NCBI RefSeq assembly: GCF_000196495.1 | Contig: NC_011312.1 | Span: forward strand, 496,001-560,000 | Length of the DNA: 64,000 nucleotides | Direction of reading: 5' to 3' | Source of the DNA: Aliivibrio salmonicida LFI1238 | Lineage (GTDB): Bacteria > Pseudomonadota > Gammaproteobacteria > Enterobacterales > Vibrionaceae | Translations under genes and position numbers: made by a program | The notes under the pieces: model-generated | Told to the model about the DNA's origin: nothing | The model's input: the letters and a program-made list of their open reading frames with translations, nothing else | Database searches by the model: none | Part shown: one piece after another, positions 54,344-63,767 of the stretch | Layout: each line of letters begins with the position of its first letter | Position numbering within the stretch: the first letter of the stretch is position 1

Positions 54344-55789
54344 ATGAGTTTGCAAGAAGTAGAACAATCTTTATTGAATCAAGCTGGGATCGGTCAACAA
54401 GAACTGTCTCAAACGTTAAGTAGCATTGCTAAAAGAGATGTTGATTACGCTGATATTTATTTTCAGTCATGTTGGCATGAATCTTTGGTTCTTGAAGACA
54501 GTATCATTAAAGATGGTTCGTTTAATATTGACCGTGGTGTCGGTATTCGTGCGGTTGCAGGCGAGAAAACAGGGTTTGCGTACTCAGACCAAATTAATTT
54601 AGATGCCTTGAAACAAAGTGCAAAAGCCGCTCGTGGCATTGTGCAACAAGGTGGCAGCGGTAAAGTTAATGCCTTTACGGCTCAACCTATACCTCAGTTT
54701 TATGCTCCAATGAATCCTCTTAATAGTCTTGATAAGCAAAAGAAAATCGCATTGCTTCAAGAAGTGGATGTTTATATCCGAGCAAAAGAACCGTTGATTC
54801 AAGAAGTATCCGTAAGTATTAGTGGTGTGTATGAGCAAATGCTTGTCGCTGCACTTGATGGTACTTACGCGGCTGATATCCGCCCTCTTGTTCGCCTATC
54901 AATCAGTGTGCTTGTTCAACGTGGTGATAAGCGTGAACGTGGTAGTGCTGGTGGTGGTGGTCGTTATGGCTATGATTATTTCCTTACTGAAGTCGATGGT
55001 AAATCTATCGCTCTTGAATTTGCAGATGAAGCAATTCGTCAAGCACTTGTTAATCTTGATGCAGAAGCGGCTCCTGCCGGTATGATGCCTGTCGTTTTAG
55101 GTTCAGGTTGGCCTGGTGTTTTATTGCATGAAGCGGTTGGCCATGGCTTAGAAGGTGATTTTAACCGTAAAGGCTCATCTGTCTTTTCTGGTAAGTTGGG
55201 TGATAAAGTGACGTCTTCGGTATGTACGATTGTTGATGATGGCACAATGCTTGATCGCCGAGGTTCATTGAATGTCGATGATGAAGGGGTTCCAGGTCAA
55301 TATAATACATTGATTGAAAATGGCGTATTGAAAGGCTACATGCAAGATAAGTTAAATGCTCGTTTAATGGGCGTAGCACCTACAGGGAATGGCCGTCGTG
55401 AGTCATATGCTCATCTACCGATGCCACGTATGACAAATACGTATATGCTGCCCGGTGAACATACACCAGAAGAGATCATCTCTACGGTTAAAAAAGGTAT
55501 TTACGCACCAAATTTCGGTGGTGGTCAGGTTGATATTACCTCTGGTAAGTTTGTATTCTCTGCATCAGAGGCGTACTTAATTGAAGATGGTAAGATTACA
55601 CGTCCAGTGAAAGGGGCAACTTTAATCGGTTCTGGTATTGAAGCAATGCAACAAATATCAATGGTCGGTAATGATTTATCATTAGATCGTGGTGTTGGTG
55701 TTTGTGGTAAAGCAGGGCAAAGTGTTCCCGTTGGTGTTGGTCAGCCAACCCTAAAATTAGATGCATTAACAGTAGGTGGTACAGAGTAA
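54344..55789 (+). CDS. tldD: Metalloprotease TldD
   Basis: 481 residues, full length. The zinc-binding HEAVGHGLEGDFNRKGSS motif (HExxxH) lies near residue 264, and family signatures GVGIRAVAGEKTGFAYSD and GGGRYGYDYF are present. Forms a heterodimer with TldE (PmbA), which is encoded at 56536, and degrades unfolded peptides; needed for microcin B17 and CcdA processing in E. coli. Has its own terminator. Confidence 0.96.
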   Translation: MSLQEVEQSLLNQAGIGQQELSQTLSSIAKRDVDYADIYFQSCWHESLVLEDSIIKDGSFNIDRGVGIRAVAGEKTGFAYSDQINLDALKQSAKAARGIVQQGGSGKVNAFTAQPIPQFYAPMNPLNSLDKQKKIALLQEVDVYIRAKEPLIQEVSVSISGVYEQMLVAALDGTYAADIRPLVRLSISVLVQRGDKRERGSAGGGGRYGYDYFLTEVDGKSIALEFADEAIRQALVNLDAEAAPAGMMPVVLGSGWPGVLLHEAVGHGLEGDFNRKGSSVFSGKLGDKVTSSVCTIVDDGTMLDRRGSLNVDDEGVPGQYNTLIENGVLKGYMQDKLNARLMGVAPTGNGRRESYAHLPMPRMTNTYMLPGEHTPEEIISTVKKGIYAPNFGGGQVDITSGKFVFSASEAYLIEDGKITRPVKGATLIGSGIEAMQQISMVGNDLSLDRGVGVCGKAGQSVPVGVGQPTLKLDALTVGGTE

Positions 55790-55824
55790 TCTCTGTGCGC
55801 TAATTTACGTTTATCCAAATATAT

Positions 55825-55862
55825 AAAAAGAGCCAAGCATTAATAATGCTTGGCTCTTTTTT
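55825..55862. terminator. Bidirectional terminator between tldD and darP
   Basis: AAAAAGAGCCAAGCATTA pairs perfectly with its complement around a 2-base gap, with A/T ends on both sides serving the convergent genes. Confidence 0.92.
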
Positions 55863-55886
55863 ATTTGTCTCTTTATATCAGAAGAA

Positions 55887-56426
55887 TTATAGATCTTTTG
55901 CTAAATATAAATCTTTTAATACTTGGAAAATTTCACGGTATGCCTTTGGTGGCTTATTCGATTCTTTTTCTTTTTTTGCTTGGCGAGCAAGTTGACGGAA
56001 GCGTTGGCGATCAGCTTCTGGGTATTTCACCATGAGATCTTCAATCACTGCATCAGGCGTTTCAATCATACGATCACGTAGGATTTCTAACTTCTGAAGA
56101 GCGATAGTTGTTTGCGAGTGCTTGTTACGCACTTTATCTAAAGCCGCTTGAATTGCTTCAGGATCTTCTAATCGCATTAGTTTGCCAATGTATTGTAATT
56201 GGCGACGTTTTGCTTCGTTTCTAAAACGTTGTGCATCAAAGATCGCTATTTGTAGGAGCTCTGATAATGGAAATTTAGCAAGAACGGCAGGTTTTAAACC
56301 AACAAGCTCTTCGCCTAATTTTTGTATGGCTTCCATGTCATTTTTCATCTCGGTTCTACTTACCCAGATGATCTCTTCTTCTTCTTCCCAAGGAGCTTTT
56401 TGATTTTTACGTGCCATGGTCTTCAT
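55887..56426 (-). CDS. darP: Ribosome-associated protein DarP (YjgA family, DUF615)
   Basis: 179 residues, highly charged and helical: EEEEIIWVSRTEMKNDMEAIQKLGEELVGL, RRQLQYIGKLMR, DKVRNKHSQ, ADRQRFRQLARQAKKEKESNKPPKAYREIFQ. DUF615 proteins bind late 50S precursors and aid peptidyl-transferase-centre maturation. Two starts are possible, 56426 (MKTMARK) or 56417 (MARKNQK, the more usual family start). Divergent from pmbA and convergent with tldD. Confidence 0.92.
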   Translation of the reverse strand: MKTMARKNQKAPWEEEEEIIWVSRTEMKNDMEAIQKLGEELVGLKPAVLAKFPLSELLQIAIFDAQRFRNEAKRRQLQYIGKLMRLEDPEAIQAALDKVRNKHSQTTIALQKLEILRDRMIETPDAVIEDLMVKYPEADRQRFRQLARQAKKEKESNKPPKAYREIFQVLKDLYLAKDL

Positions 56427-56535
56427 TCTTTAATGGGTGATTCTCTCTATTTTAGCAAGATAAATAGATAATTGGGCGCAAATTTATCACATAGAGTGTT
56501 ATTCTAGTAAAAATGTATATGTTCAGTCAGATGTT

Positions 56536-57879
56536 ATGGATGCAAAAGCCCAAATGATGAATCAAAAAATAGAACTTGAAGCAGCAGTAGCGAAGGCTTT
56601 AGAAATGGCAACTAAGCATGCGAGTGCTGCAGAAGTTGCGATTACAAAAACGACAGGAATCAGTGTGTCAACTTTGATGGGAGAGGTTGAAAACGTTGAG
56701 TTTAATCGTGATGGCGCATTAGGTATTACGGTTTACCGTGGCCATAGAAAAGGCAGCGCATCGACATCTGATTTAAGTGACAAAGCCATTCAAGAGACGG
56801 TAGCAGCTGCGCTTGATATCGCAAATTATACGTCAGAAGACCCATTTTCAGGTCCGGCACCAAAAGAATTAATGGCGCAAAATATTCCTGATTTAGATTT
56901 GTTTCATCCTGATGATCCAGAGCCAGACTATGCCGCACAAAAGGCAATTGAAGCTGAAGAAGCCGCTTTAGCTTATCATTCATCCATTAAGCAAAGTGAT
57001 GGAGCGAGCTACGATAGCCATTATGGTATTAAGGTTTATGGTAATAGTCATGGCATGTTAGCGAGCTATCCATCAAGTCGCCACAGTATTAGCTGCAGTG
57101 TCATTGGTGTTGATAAAAATGGCAACATGGAGCGAGATTACAGCTACACCGTTGCTCGCCATCGTGATGATTTATGGGATGCGAAAAAAGTAGGCTTAGA
57201 CGCTGCTGAGCGAACTGTCAGCCGTTTAGATGCTCAAAAATTAAATACGATGAAAGTACCGGTTATGTTTTCAGCTGATGTTGCAACGGGCTTAATTGGG
57301 CATCTTGTGATGGCGATTAGCGGAGCAAACCTTTATCGTAAATCAACGTTTATGCTTGATAAGCTAAATGAAAAAATCTTACCAGATTGGTTTAACGTGA
57401 GTGAACGCCCACATATATTGAAAGGTCTAGCAAGCAGTCCATTTGATAGCGAAGGGCTGTATACACAAGATCGTGAAATAATCACTGATGGCGTATTAGC
57501 GACGTATTTACTAACGAGCTACGCTGCACGAAAATTGAATATGACACCAACGGGTCACGCTGGTGGTATTCATAACTGGTTTGTTAAATCAACAGGCCAA
57601 AGTTTTGATCAAATGCTCAAAACAATGGGAACGGGTCTTCTTGTTACTGAGCTTATGGGCCAAGGCGTAAATACGGTGACGGGTGATTACTCTCGTGGTG
57701 CCGCTGGTTTTTGGGTTGAGAATGGTGAGATCCAATATCCTGTGTCAGAGATTACCATTGCGGGCAACTTAGCAGAAATGTACCAAAACATTATTGCAGT
57801 CGGTAGTGATGTAGAAACACGTTCACAAATTCAAACGGGTTCAATCCTAATTGAATCGATGAAAATAGCCGGTCAGTAA
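56536..57879 (+). CDS. pmbA: TldE / PmbA peptidase subunit
   Basis: 447 residues, matching E. coli PmbA along its length: EVAITKTTGISVSTLMGEVENVEFNRDGALGITVY, DSHYGIKVYGNSHGML, GHAGGIHNWFV, MGTGLLVTELMGQGVNTVTGDYSRGAAGFWVENG. It lacks the zinc motif present in TldD, as expected for the partner subunit. tldD and pmbA are separated here by darP on the opposite strand. Confidence 0.95.
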   Translation: MDAKAQMMNQKIELEAAVAKALEMATKHASAAEVAITKTTGISVSTLMGEVENVEFNRDGALGITVYRGHRKGSASTSDLSDKAIQETVAAALDIANYTSEDPFSGPAPKELMAQNIPDLDLFHPDDPEPDYAAQKAIEAEEAALAYHSSIKQSDGASYDSHYGIKVYGNSHGMLASYPSSRHSISCSVIGVDKNGNMERDYSYTVARHRDDLWDAKKVGLDAAERTVSRLDAQKLNTMKVPVMFSADVATGLIGHLVMAISGANLYRKSTFMLDKLNEKILPDWFNVSERPHILKGLASSPFDSEGLYTQDREIITDGVLATYLLTSYAARKLNMTPTGHAGGIHNWFVKSTGQSFDQMLKTMGTGLLVTELMGQGVNTVTGDYSRGAAGFWVENGEIQYPVSEITIAGNLAEMYQNIIAVGSDVETRSQIQTGSILIESMKIAGQ

Positions 57880-57903
57880 TACTTGAATCGTTTTATAAAA
57901 AGA

Positions 57904-57944
57904 ATAAAAAAGCGCGCTGTCATATTATGAGAGCGCGCTTTTTA
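57904..57944. terminator. Bidirectional terminator between pmbA and mgtE
   Basis: AAAAAAGCGCGCT ... AGCGCGCTTTTT: a strong GC stem with A and T runs on either side, between two convergent genes. Confidence 0.9.
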
Positions 57945-57962
57945 ATGCGTTATTTTTATGTA

Positions 57963-59318
57963 TTACATTAAAATAGTGGCGAGGCCTAGAAAAGCAAATA
58001 GGCCGATAATATCGGTGATGGTTGTTAGTGCCATTCCTCCCGCCAACGCCGGGTCGATATTCATTTTCTTTAGGATCAATGGAATACTTACGCCTGCAAT
58101 TCCGGCAACAGTTAGGTTAACGAGCATTGCAGCAGAGATAATCGCGCCAAGCATCATGTCACTTTTCCAAACCATGACGATACCGCCAATGATAGAGGCC
58201 CATAAAATACCATTAAGAAGACCAATCCCTGCTTCTTTCATTAATAGTTCTTTCTGGTTACTGTCACCGATATGACCAACGGCTAAACCACGGATCACCA
58301 ACGCAACGGTTTGATTTCCTGCAACCCCCCCCATTGAAGGAACGATGGTCATTAATACCGCAATGGAGGCCATTTGCGCTAACGTTGCTTCAAACATATT
58401 AGACACTGACGCGGCGGCTAAAGCGGCGAGTACGTTCATACCTAACCAAACACTACGACGGCGGGCCGATTTTACAACGGGTGCAAAGGTATCTTCTTCA
58501 TCATCCATACCCGCCATACTCATCATTGAGTGTTCAGCATCTTCACGAATAACATCAACCACATCATCAATGGTGATTCGACCAAGGAGTAAGTGATTTT
58601 CATCCACGACAGGAGCAGAAACCCAGTTACGACGTTCAAAGAGATTTGCTACCTCACCGTCATCCGTATTTACAGGAATGGCTTCATCAGCATCACTCAT
58701 GACATCACTAACTAAAGTGTCTTGTTGAGTGGTTAATAATGTCGTCAACGAAAGGTGGCCAATTAAGCGGCTTTCTTCGTCAAGTACATACAAAGCATCG
58801 GTTGATTCAGGAAGGTCGCCTTTCATGCGCAGATAACGTAAAACTACGTCGATCTCTACATCCGCTCTAATGGTGATGAAATCGGTGTTCATCATACCGC
58901 CAGCGGTATCTTCTGGATAAGATAAGGCAGTTTCAACACGGAAGCGATCTACCGTGTCCATTTGGCTTAATATTTCTCGTGAGAGGTCGTTGGGTAAGCT
59001 ACGAAGGACATAAGCGACATCATCTGTCTCCATACCTTCGGTTGCTTCTGCAATACTCTCAGGATTCATTCTAGAGACGATGCCGTCTTTTACATCTTCA
59101 GACAGCTCATCGAGGATCTCGCCATAATCTTCAGGATCGGTCAGTTGCCATAATACGTTACGGCTCTTCCTCGGTGAAGCTTCTAATAAATGGGCAATAT
59201 CCTCGGGTTCCATGTCTTGTAATAAACGACGAACATGGACAAACATCCCACTATCAAGTGCATTAGATACTTCTTGAAGAGTTTGATGGGTTTGATCGAA
59301 ATCTTGTAGCTCTTGCAT
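57963..59318 (-). CDS. mgtE: Magnesium transporter MgtE
   Basis: About 451 residues: N-terminal helical superhelix (MgtE_N, ALDSGMFVHVRRLLQDMEPEDIAHLLEASPRKSR), two CBS domains (TDFITIRADVEIDVVLRYLR; SDVMSDADEAIPVNTDDGEVANLFERRNWVSAPVVDENHLLLGRI) that sense Mg2+, then five membrane helices with GVAGNQT and LAGGMALTTITDIIG pore motifs. The frame is open to a TTG at 59339; ATG 59318 (MQELQDFDQTHQTL) is preferred by family length and the GGGGAG just before it. Monocistronic. Confidence 0.93.
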   Translation of the reverse strand: MQELQDFDQTHQTLQEVSNALDSGMFVHVRRLLQDMEPEDIAHLLEASPRKSRNVLWQLTDPEDYGEILDELSEDVKDGIVSRMNPESIAEATEGMETDDVAYVLRSLPNDLSREILSQMDTVDRFRVETALSYPEDTAGGMMNTDFITIRADVEIDVVLRYLRMKGDLPESTDALYVLDEESRLIGHLSLTTLLTTQQDTLVSDVMSDADEAIPVNTDDGEVANLFERRNWVSAPVVDENHLLLGRITIDDVVDVIREDAEHSMMSMAGMDDEEDTFAPVVKSARRRSVWLGMNVLAALAAASVSNMFEATLAQMASIAVLMTIVPSMGGVAGNQTVALVIRGLAVGHIGDSNQKELLMKEAGIGLLNGILWASIIGGIVMVWKSDMMLGAIISAAMLVNLTVAGIAGVSIPLILKKMNIDPALAGGMALTTITDIIGLFAFLGLATILM

Positions 59319-59629
59319 ACTCTCCCCCATGGATTCCAATAATATTAATTACTTGCACATTCTTGCTGGTTAAATCACGTAATAACAACGTAGACATAGT
59401 GTAACTAGGATAAATAGTTACCAAACAACACTGTCTTGCTTTTAGGTGGTTTCCCTGCGTAATAAATAGATCATTGAATTAAGGCTATTGGATAAGACCG
59501 ATTGTTAACTCGAATTATGAGTATAGACAATCTAGATTAGATAATGGGCTGAATAGTAACGCAATTTAGAGGGGACGATAAGTGAATTATGTGAGGATTA
59601 GGTCAAACTGTTGATGGTATTGGTATTAT

Positions 59630-59908
59630 CTACTCATCTTCATCAAAGCCGGCTTCAATTAGTTCGCAAATAGCGTTAAGCGCTTGTACTGCATCGGGTC
59701 CATCCGCTGAGACATCAACATATTGACCTTGAGCTGAATCTAGCATTAGAAGTCCCATTACGCCATCTGCTGTTGCCTGTAAGTTCTCATCATTTGTGAT
59801 CGTAATGGTTGCCTTAAAACTTTGTGCCATTTCCACTAATTTAATGGCTGCACGCGCATGTAATCCGAGGCGGTTTTTAATGAGGAGGTGACGTGATGAG
59901 ATAGGCAT
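59630..59908 (-). CDS. npr: Phosphocarrier protein NPr (nitrogen PTS)
   Basis: 92-residue HPr-like protein. The phosphoacceptor His lies in NRLGLHARAAIKLVEMAQSF, and the C-terminal part has SAQGQYVDVSADGPD. It passes phosphate from EI-Ntr to PtsN (EIIA-Ntr), encoded two genes upstream. Last gene of the rpoN operon, 2 bp after rapZ. Confidence 0.94.
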   Translation of the reverse strand: MPISSRHLLIKNRLGLHARAAIKLVEMAQSFKATITITNDENLQATADGVMGLLMLDSAQGQYVDVSADGPDAVQALNAICELIEAGFDEDE

Positions 59909-59910
59909 GC

Positions 59911-60765
59911 TTAATGTCTCTCTAAGGTTTTATGTCGTATTTGAACTTGCTGGCCTTGCTGTTTGAAATACTCACCAAGTTGTTGAGTAATGTAAACGGA
60001 GCGATGTTGTCCACCAGTACAACCAATTGCGACGGTTAAATAGCTGCGATTATTCTTTTCTAAAGCGGGTAACCAAGTCATTAAAAAGTGTTGTATTTGC
60101 TCTTTTAATTGAATGACTTCCGCGTGCTTTTCTAAGTAATCTGCAACGGGCTTATCTAACCCTGTCATTGGTCGTAATGTCGGTTCCCAATGTGGGTTCG
60201 GTAAGAAGCGGACGTCAAATACATAGTCTGCATCGGTAGGTAAGCCGTGTTTAAAACCAAATGATTCAAAGACCATCACCAATTCTTTTGATTCTCGACC
60301 AAGAATACGAGAACGGAGTGTTTCACTTAAATCATGAATGGATTTACTTGTCGTATCTAATACGAGATCAGCGTCTTCTTTAAAATGGCAAAGAATACTC
60401 TTTTCTAGTTCAACGGCTTGTTCTAATGAACATTGCTCACCAATGAGAGAAAGGGGGTGCAAACGGCGAGTTTCGCTGTAACGTTTAATTAGCTCTTTAT
60501 CTTCAGCATCTAAGAAAATAACGGTGACATCATGGGATTTTTTGAGTTCAGTTAAGGTGTTTTTTAATAATGAAGGGTCTTTAGGTAAGTTTCTGATATC
60601 CACACTTACTGCAACATTTTGACTACTGTGCTGGATAGATTCAACAAATTGAGCAAGAAGATCAACGGGTAGATTATCAACGCAATAATAACCTAAATCT
60701 TCTAACACTCGCAGGGCAACCGATTTACCGGCGCCTGAATTACCACTAACGACCATTAGCTTCAT
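59911..60765 (-). CDS. rapZ: RNase adapter protein RapZ
   Basis: 284 residues, with Walker A VVSGNSGAGKSVALRVLEDLG, Walker-B-like VIFLDAEDKELIKRYSETRR, and C-terminal GCTGGQHRSVYI. In E. coli RapZ guides RNase E to the GlmZ sRNA and thereby controls glucosamine-6-phosphate synthase. Lies 23 bp after ptsN within the rpoN operon. Confidence 0.95.
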   Translation of the reverse strand: MKLMVVSGNSGAGKSVALRVLEDLGYYCVDNLPVDLLAQFVESIQHSSQNVAVSVDIRNLPKDPSLLKNTLTELKKSHDVTVIFLDAEDKELIKRYSETRRLHPLSLIGEQCSLEQAVELEKSILCHFKEDADLVLDTTSKSIHDLSETLRSRILGRESKELVMVFESFGFKHGLPTDADYVFDVRFLPNPHWEPTLRPMTGLDKPVADYLEKHAEVIQLKEQIQHFLMTWLPALEKNNRSYLTVAIGCTGGQHRSVYITQQLGEYFKQQGQQVQIRHKTLERH

Positions 60766-60788
60766 GTTTATAACCTTAACTTTTTAAT

Positions 60789-61235
60789 CTATTCAGATGT
60801 GAAAATTTGATACAACTCTTGATCGCTTTCAGCATGACGAAGCTGACGTAAGATCTGTTTGTCATTGAGTTTTTCAGCCACACTAGACAGTGTTTTGAGG
60901 TGTAATTTGCATTGTTCATCAGGAACAAGTAAAGCAAAAAGAACATCAACAGGACGATTATCAATAGAATCAAACTCTATAGGTTCTTGGCATTGGATTA
61001 ATACCGCTACCGCAGTATCACAATTATGAAGTCGACCGTGGGGGATAGCAATGCCATTGCCGATGCCTGTACTTCCCATTTTTTCACGATTTAATAAGCT
61101 TTCAAAAAGCGCTTGTGGATTTTGACCCAGTTGAGGTGCTGCAATTTCACTGATCAATTCTAGTGCGCGTTTCTTGCTAGTACACTGGACTGCACTTTTG
61201 GTGCAATCCAATGAAAGAATGGTGCTTAGCTGCAT
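60789..61235 (-). CDS. ptsN: Nitrogen-regulatory EIIA protein PtsN
   Basis: 148 residues with the EIIA active-site histidine in GIGNGIAIPHGRLHNCDTAVAVLIQC. Regulates potassium and nitrogen responses when phosphorylated through NPr. It starts one base after the hpf stop codon. Confidence 0.95.
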   Translation of the reverse strand: MQLSTILSLDCTKSAVQCTSKKRALELISEIAAPQLGQNPQALFESLLNREKMGSTGIGNGIAIPHGRLHNCDTAVAVLIQCQEPIEFDSIDNRPVDVLFALLVPDEQCKLHLKTLSSVAEKLNDKQILRQLRHAESDQELYQIFTSE

Positions 61236-61236
61236 G

Positions 61237-61524
61237 TTAATGACTACTTAATTTTTCTTTATGTTTATTGAGTTGGCGAATAAGTTTATCCACCAAGCCA
61301 TCAATCGCGGCATACATATCTTCTGAATCAGAATGAGCGTGTATGTCCCCTTGGTTTACATGAAGTGTTGCTTCAGCGACATGGTGAACTTTTTCCAGCT
61401 TTAATACAACGTGTACATTATGAATATGTTCAAAAAAACGTTCTAATTTTTGGAATTTAGTATCTACGTACTCACGAAGGCTATCGGTTAGTTCGACGTT
61501 TTGACCTGTGATGTTTATTTGCAT
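61237..61524 (-). CDS. hpf: Ribosome hibernation promoting factor HPF (short form)
   Basis: 95 residues: MQINITGQNVELTDSLREYVDTKFQKLERFF and KVHHVAEATLHVNQGDIHAHSDSEDMYAAIDGLVDKLIRQLNKHKEK, the short HPF/YhbH type. Promotes 100S ribosome dimers in stationary phase. Lies 19 bp after rpoN, as usual. Confidence 0.95.
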   Translation of the reverse strand: MQINITGQNVELTDSLREYVDTKFQKLERFFEHIHNVHVVLKLEKVHHVAEATLHVNQGDIHAHSDSEDMYAAIDGLVDKLIRQLNKHKEKLSSH

Positions 61525-61543
61525 AACACTTCCTTTCTGTTAA

Positions 61544-63013
61544 TTAAAGTAAACGCTTACGCTGATTTGATGGGGCAATACCCAGTGATTCACGATATTT
61601 AGCAATGGTTCGTCGTGCCACTTGTATGCCTTGTTCAGCCAGTAAGGTCGCAATTTTACTGTCACTTAGTGGCTTGGCTTGATTCTCTGCTGCCACTAAT
61701 TTTTTCACTAGTGCCCGGATTGCCGTCGATGAGCATTCACCGCCGCTGTCCGTACTAACATGACTAGAGAAGAAATATTTCAATTCAAAAATACCACGAG
61801 GGGTATGCATGAATTTTTGTGTTGTTACGCGCGATATGGTGGATTCGTGCATTTCAACGTCTAAAGCGATGTCATTCAATACCATTGGTTTCATCGCTTC
61901 TTCACCATACTCGAAGAAATCTTGTTGATGTTCAACTATACAGCGTGCAACTTTGAGCAGAGTCTCGTTTCTGCTCTCTAAGCTTTTAATTAACCATTTT
62001 GCTTCTTGCAAATTCGTACGAATAAATTGTCCATCAGGACTGTTGCCTAAGCCTTTTCCTAATGCCGCATATTCTGCATTTACTTTTAAGCGAGGGACAC
62101 TGTCTGGGTTTATAGTGACGACCCATTTTCCATTATGCTTAAAGACAGAAACATCAGGAATAACATACTCAGTATCAGTATCGATGACTCGGTTGCCTGG
62201 GCGAGGGTCCAATTGATGGATAAGCATCATCACTTGTTTTAAATCGTACTCTTTTAGCTTAGTCTCTTTTGCTAACTGTCGGTAGTCACGATTACCTAAT
62301 AAATTAATATGCTTTGTTAAGATTAATTGAGTTTCTGGTAGCCAAGGGGTATCTACTGGATAGGTCGCTAATTGGATCATTAAACATTCAGCGAGATCTC
62401 GAGAAGCGACGCCGAGAGGGTCAAAATGTTGAATACGTTTGAGAACGGCTTCAACTTCATCGAGCTCGACTTCTTCATTTCCAATGCTTTCGAGTACGTC
62501 ATCTAAACTAATGGTTAGATAACCATATTCATCTAATGACTCAATAATGGTGGTGGCGATAGCGCGATCGACTTCCGTAAATGGAGTTAGTTCTGCTTGC
62601 CACATTAAATAATCTTGCAAACTTTCGGTGGTTTCACCTTGGTATAATGGGGTGTCATCATCAATCGCTAATCCAGTACTGCCACTGTTTGCACTGTAAA
62701 CATCATCCCAACTAGCATCCATCTCTAATTCTTCAGAAATATTATTGCTATCAATGACATCACTGCTGTCAGTGACAGAGGGTTCTTGTTCTGCTGTGGC
62801 GGTTTCTTTTTCTGGTGTAGGTTCAGGAGACAGTAAACTTTCAGGCGTGCTTAATTGCTCTTCTTCGACATCAAGAAGAGGGTTAGAGTCGAGAGCTTCT
62901 TGAATCTCTTGCTGCAGGTCAAGTGTCGATAATTGCAATAATCGAATGGCTTGCTGCAACTGAGGAGTCATTGCAAGCTGTTGGCCCATTTTTAGCTGAA
63001 GAGATGCTTTCAT
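61544..63013 (-). CDS. rpoN: RNA polymerase sigma-54 factor
   Basis: 489 residues: N-terminal Gln/Leu-rich activator-interacting region (LQLKMGQQLAMTPQLQQAIRLLQLSTLDLQQEIQEALDSNPLL), a strongly acidic region II (about 50-130), core-binding domain, helix-turn-helix (LNDIALDVEMHESTISRVT), and the C-terminal RpoN box (ARRTIAKYRESLGI). Controls nitrogen, motility and biofilm genes in vibrios. Intact. Confidence 0.97.
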   Translation of the reverse strand: MKASLQLKMGQQLAMTPQLQQAIRLLQLSTLDLQQEIQEALDSNPLLDVEEEQLSTPESLLSPEPTPEKETATAEQEPSVTDSSDVIDSNNISEELEMDASWDDVYSANSGSTGLAIDDDTPLYQGETTESLQDYLMWQAELTPFTEVDRAIATTIIESLDEYGYLTISLDDVLESIGNEEVELDEVEAVLKRIQHFDPLGVASRDLAECLMIQLATYPVDTPWLPETQLILTKHINLLGNRDYRQLAKETKLKEYDLKQVMMLIHQLDPRPGNRVIDTDTEYVIPDVSVFKHNGKWVVTINPDSVPRLKVNAEYAALGKGLGNSPDGQFIRTNLQEAKWLIKSLESRNETLLKVARCIVEHQQDFFEYGEEAMKPMVLNDIALDVEMHESTISRVTTQKFMHTPRGIFELKYFFSSHVSTDSGGECSSTAIRALVKKLVAAENQAKPLSDSKIATLLAEQGIQVARRTIAKYRESLGIAPSNQRKRLL

Positions 63014-63039
63014 TATTTAGCGATACCTTTATTAATCCA

Positions 63040-63765
63040 TTACAACTTAAATTGATCACCAAGATAAACGCGTTTTACATGTTCATCATTTAATACGTGT
63101 TCGGGGGTACCATTTGCAATCATATGACCTTGGCTTACGATATAAGCGTGTTCACACACATCGAGAGTTTCACGAACGTTGTGGTCTGTAATTAACACAC
63201 CTAACCCTCGGTCTCTTAAATGTTGAATGATTTTTTTGATGTCGATTACAGAAATAGGATCAACACCGGCAAAAGGTTCATCAAGTAAAATGAACTTTGG
63301 GTTTGCGGCTAATGCACGAGCGATCTCAACTCGACGACGTTCGCCACCAGAAAGAGCCATGCCGTTACTGTTGCGAATGTGCTGAATATTAAATTCATCC
63401 AATAACTCTTCAAGTTTATCTAAGCGTTCTGCTTTAGATAAATCTTTGCGAGTTTGAAGCACTGCCATGATGTTATCGAATACGGACAGTTTTCTAAAAA
63501 TAGACGCTTCTTGAGGTAAATAGCCAATGCCCATTTTTGAACGGTTATGCATTGGTTGAAGTGAAATATCGACACCATCAATAGTGATAGAGCCTTCATC
63601 GCGAGACACTAAACCAACAATCATATAGAAAGACGTTGTTTTACCCGCGCCGTTAGGGCCAAGAAGGCCAACAATTTTCCCTGACTCAACCGTTAGGCTT
63701 ACATCAGATACGACTTTACGGCTGCCGTATGTTTTTGCGAGGTTTTTTGCTTCTAATATGGCCAT
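63040..63765 (-). CDS. lptB: Lipopolysaccharide export ATPase LptB
   Basis: 241-residue ABC ATPase: Walker A GLLGPNGAGKTTSFYMIVG, Q-loop YLPQEASIFRKLS, signature ALSGGERRRVEIARAL, Walker B FILLDEPFAGVDP, H-loop ITDHNVRETLDV. It drives LPS extraction with LptFG. Two bases downstream of lptA. Confidence 0.97.
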   Translation of the reverse strand: MAILEAKNLAKTYGSRKVVSDVSLTVESGKIVGLLGPNGAGKTTSFYMIVGLVSRDEGSITIDGVDISLQPMHNRSKMGIGYLPQEASIFRKLSVFDNIMAVLQTRKDLSKAERLDKLEELLDEFNIQHIRNSNGMALSGGERRRVEIARALAANPKFILLDEPFAGVDPISVIDIKKIIQHLRDRGLGVLITDHNVRETLDVCEHAYIVSQGHMIANGTPEHVLNDEHVKRVYLGDQFKL

Positions 63766-63767
63766 AA

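Noticed and set aside
59340..59629. Mg2+-sensing leader (M box/ykoK type) ahead of mgtE
   Set aside because: No conserved M-box segments could be recognised in this 290-bp gap.
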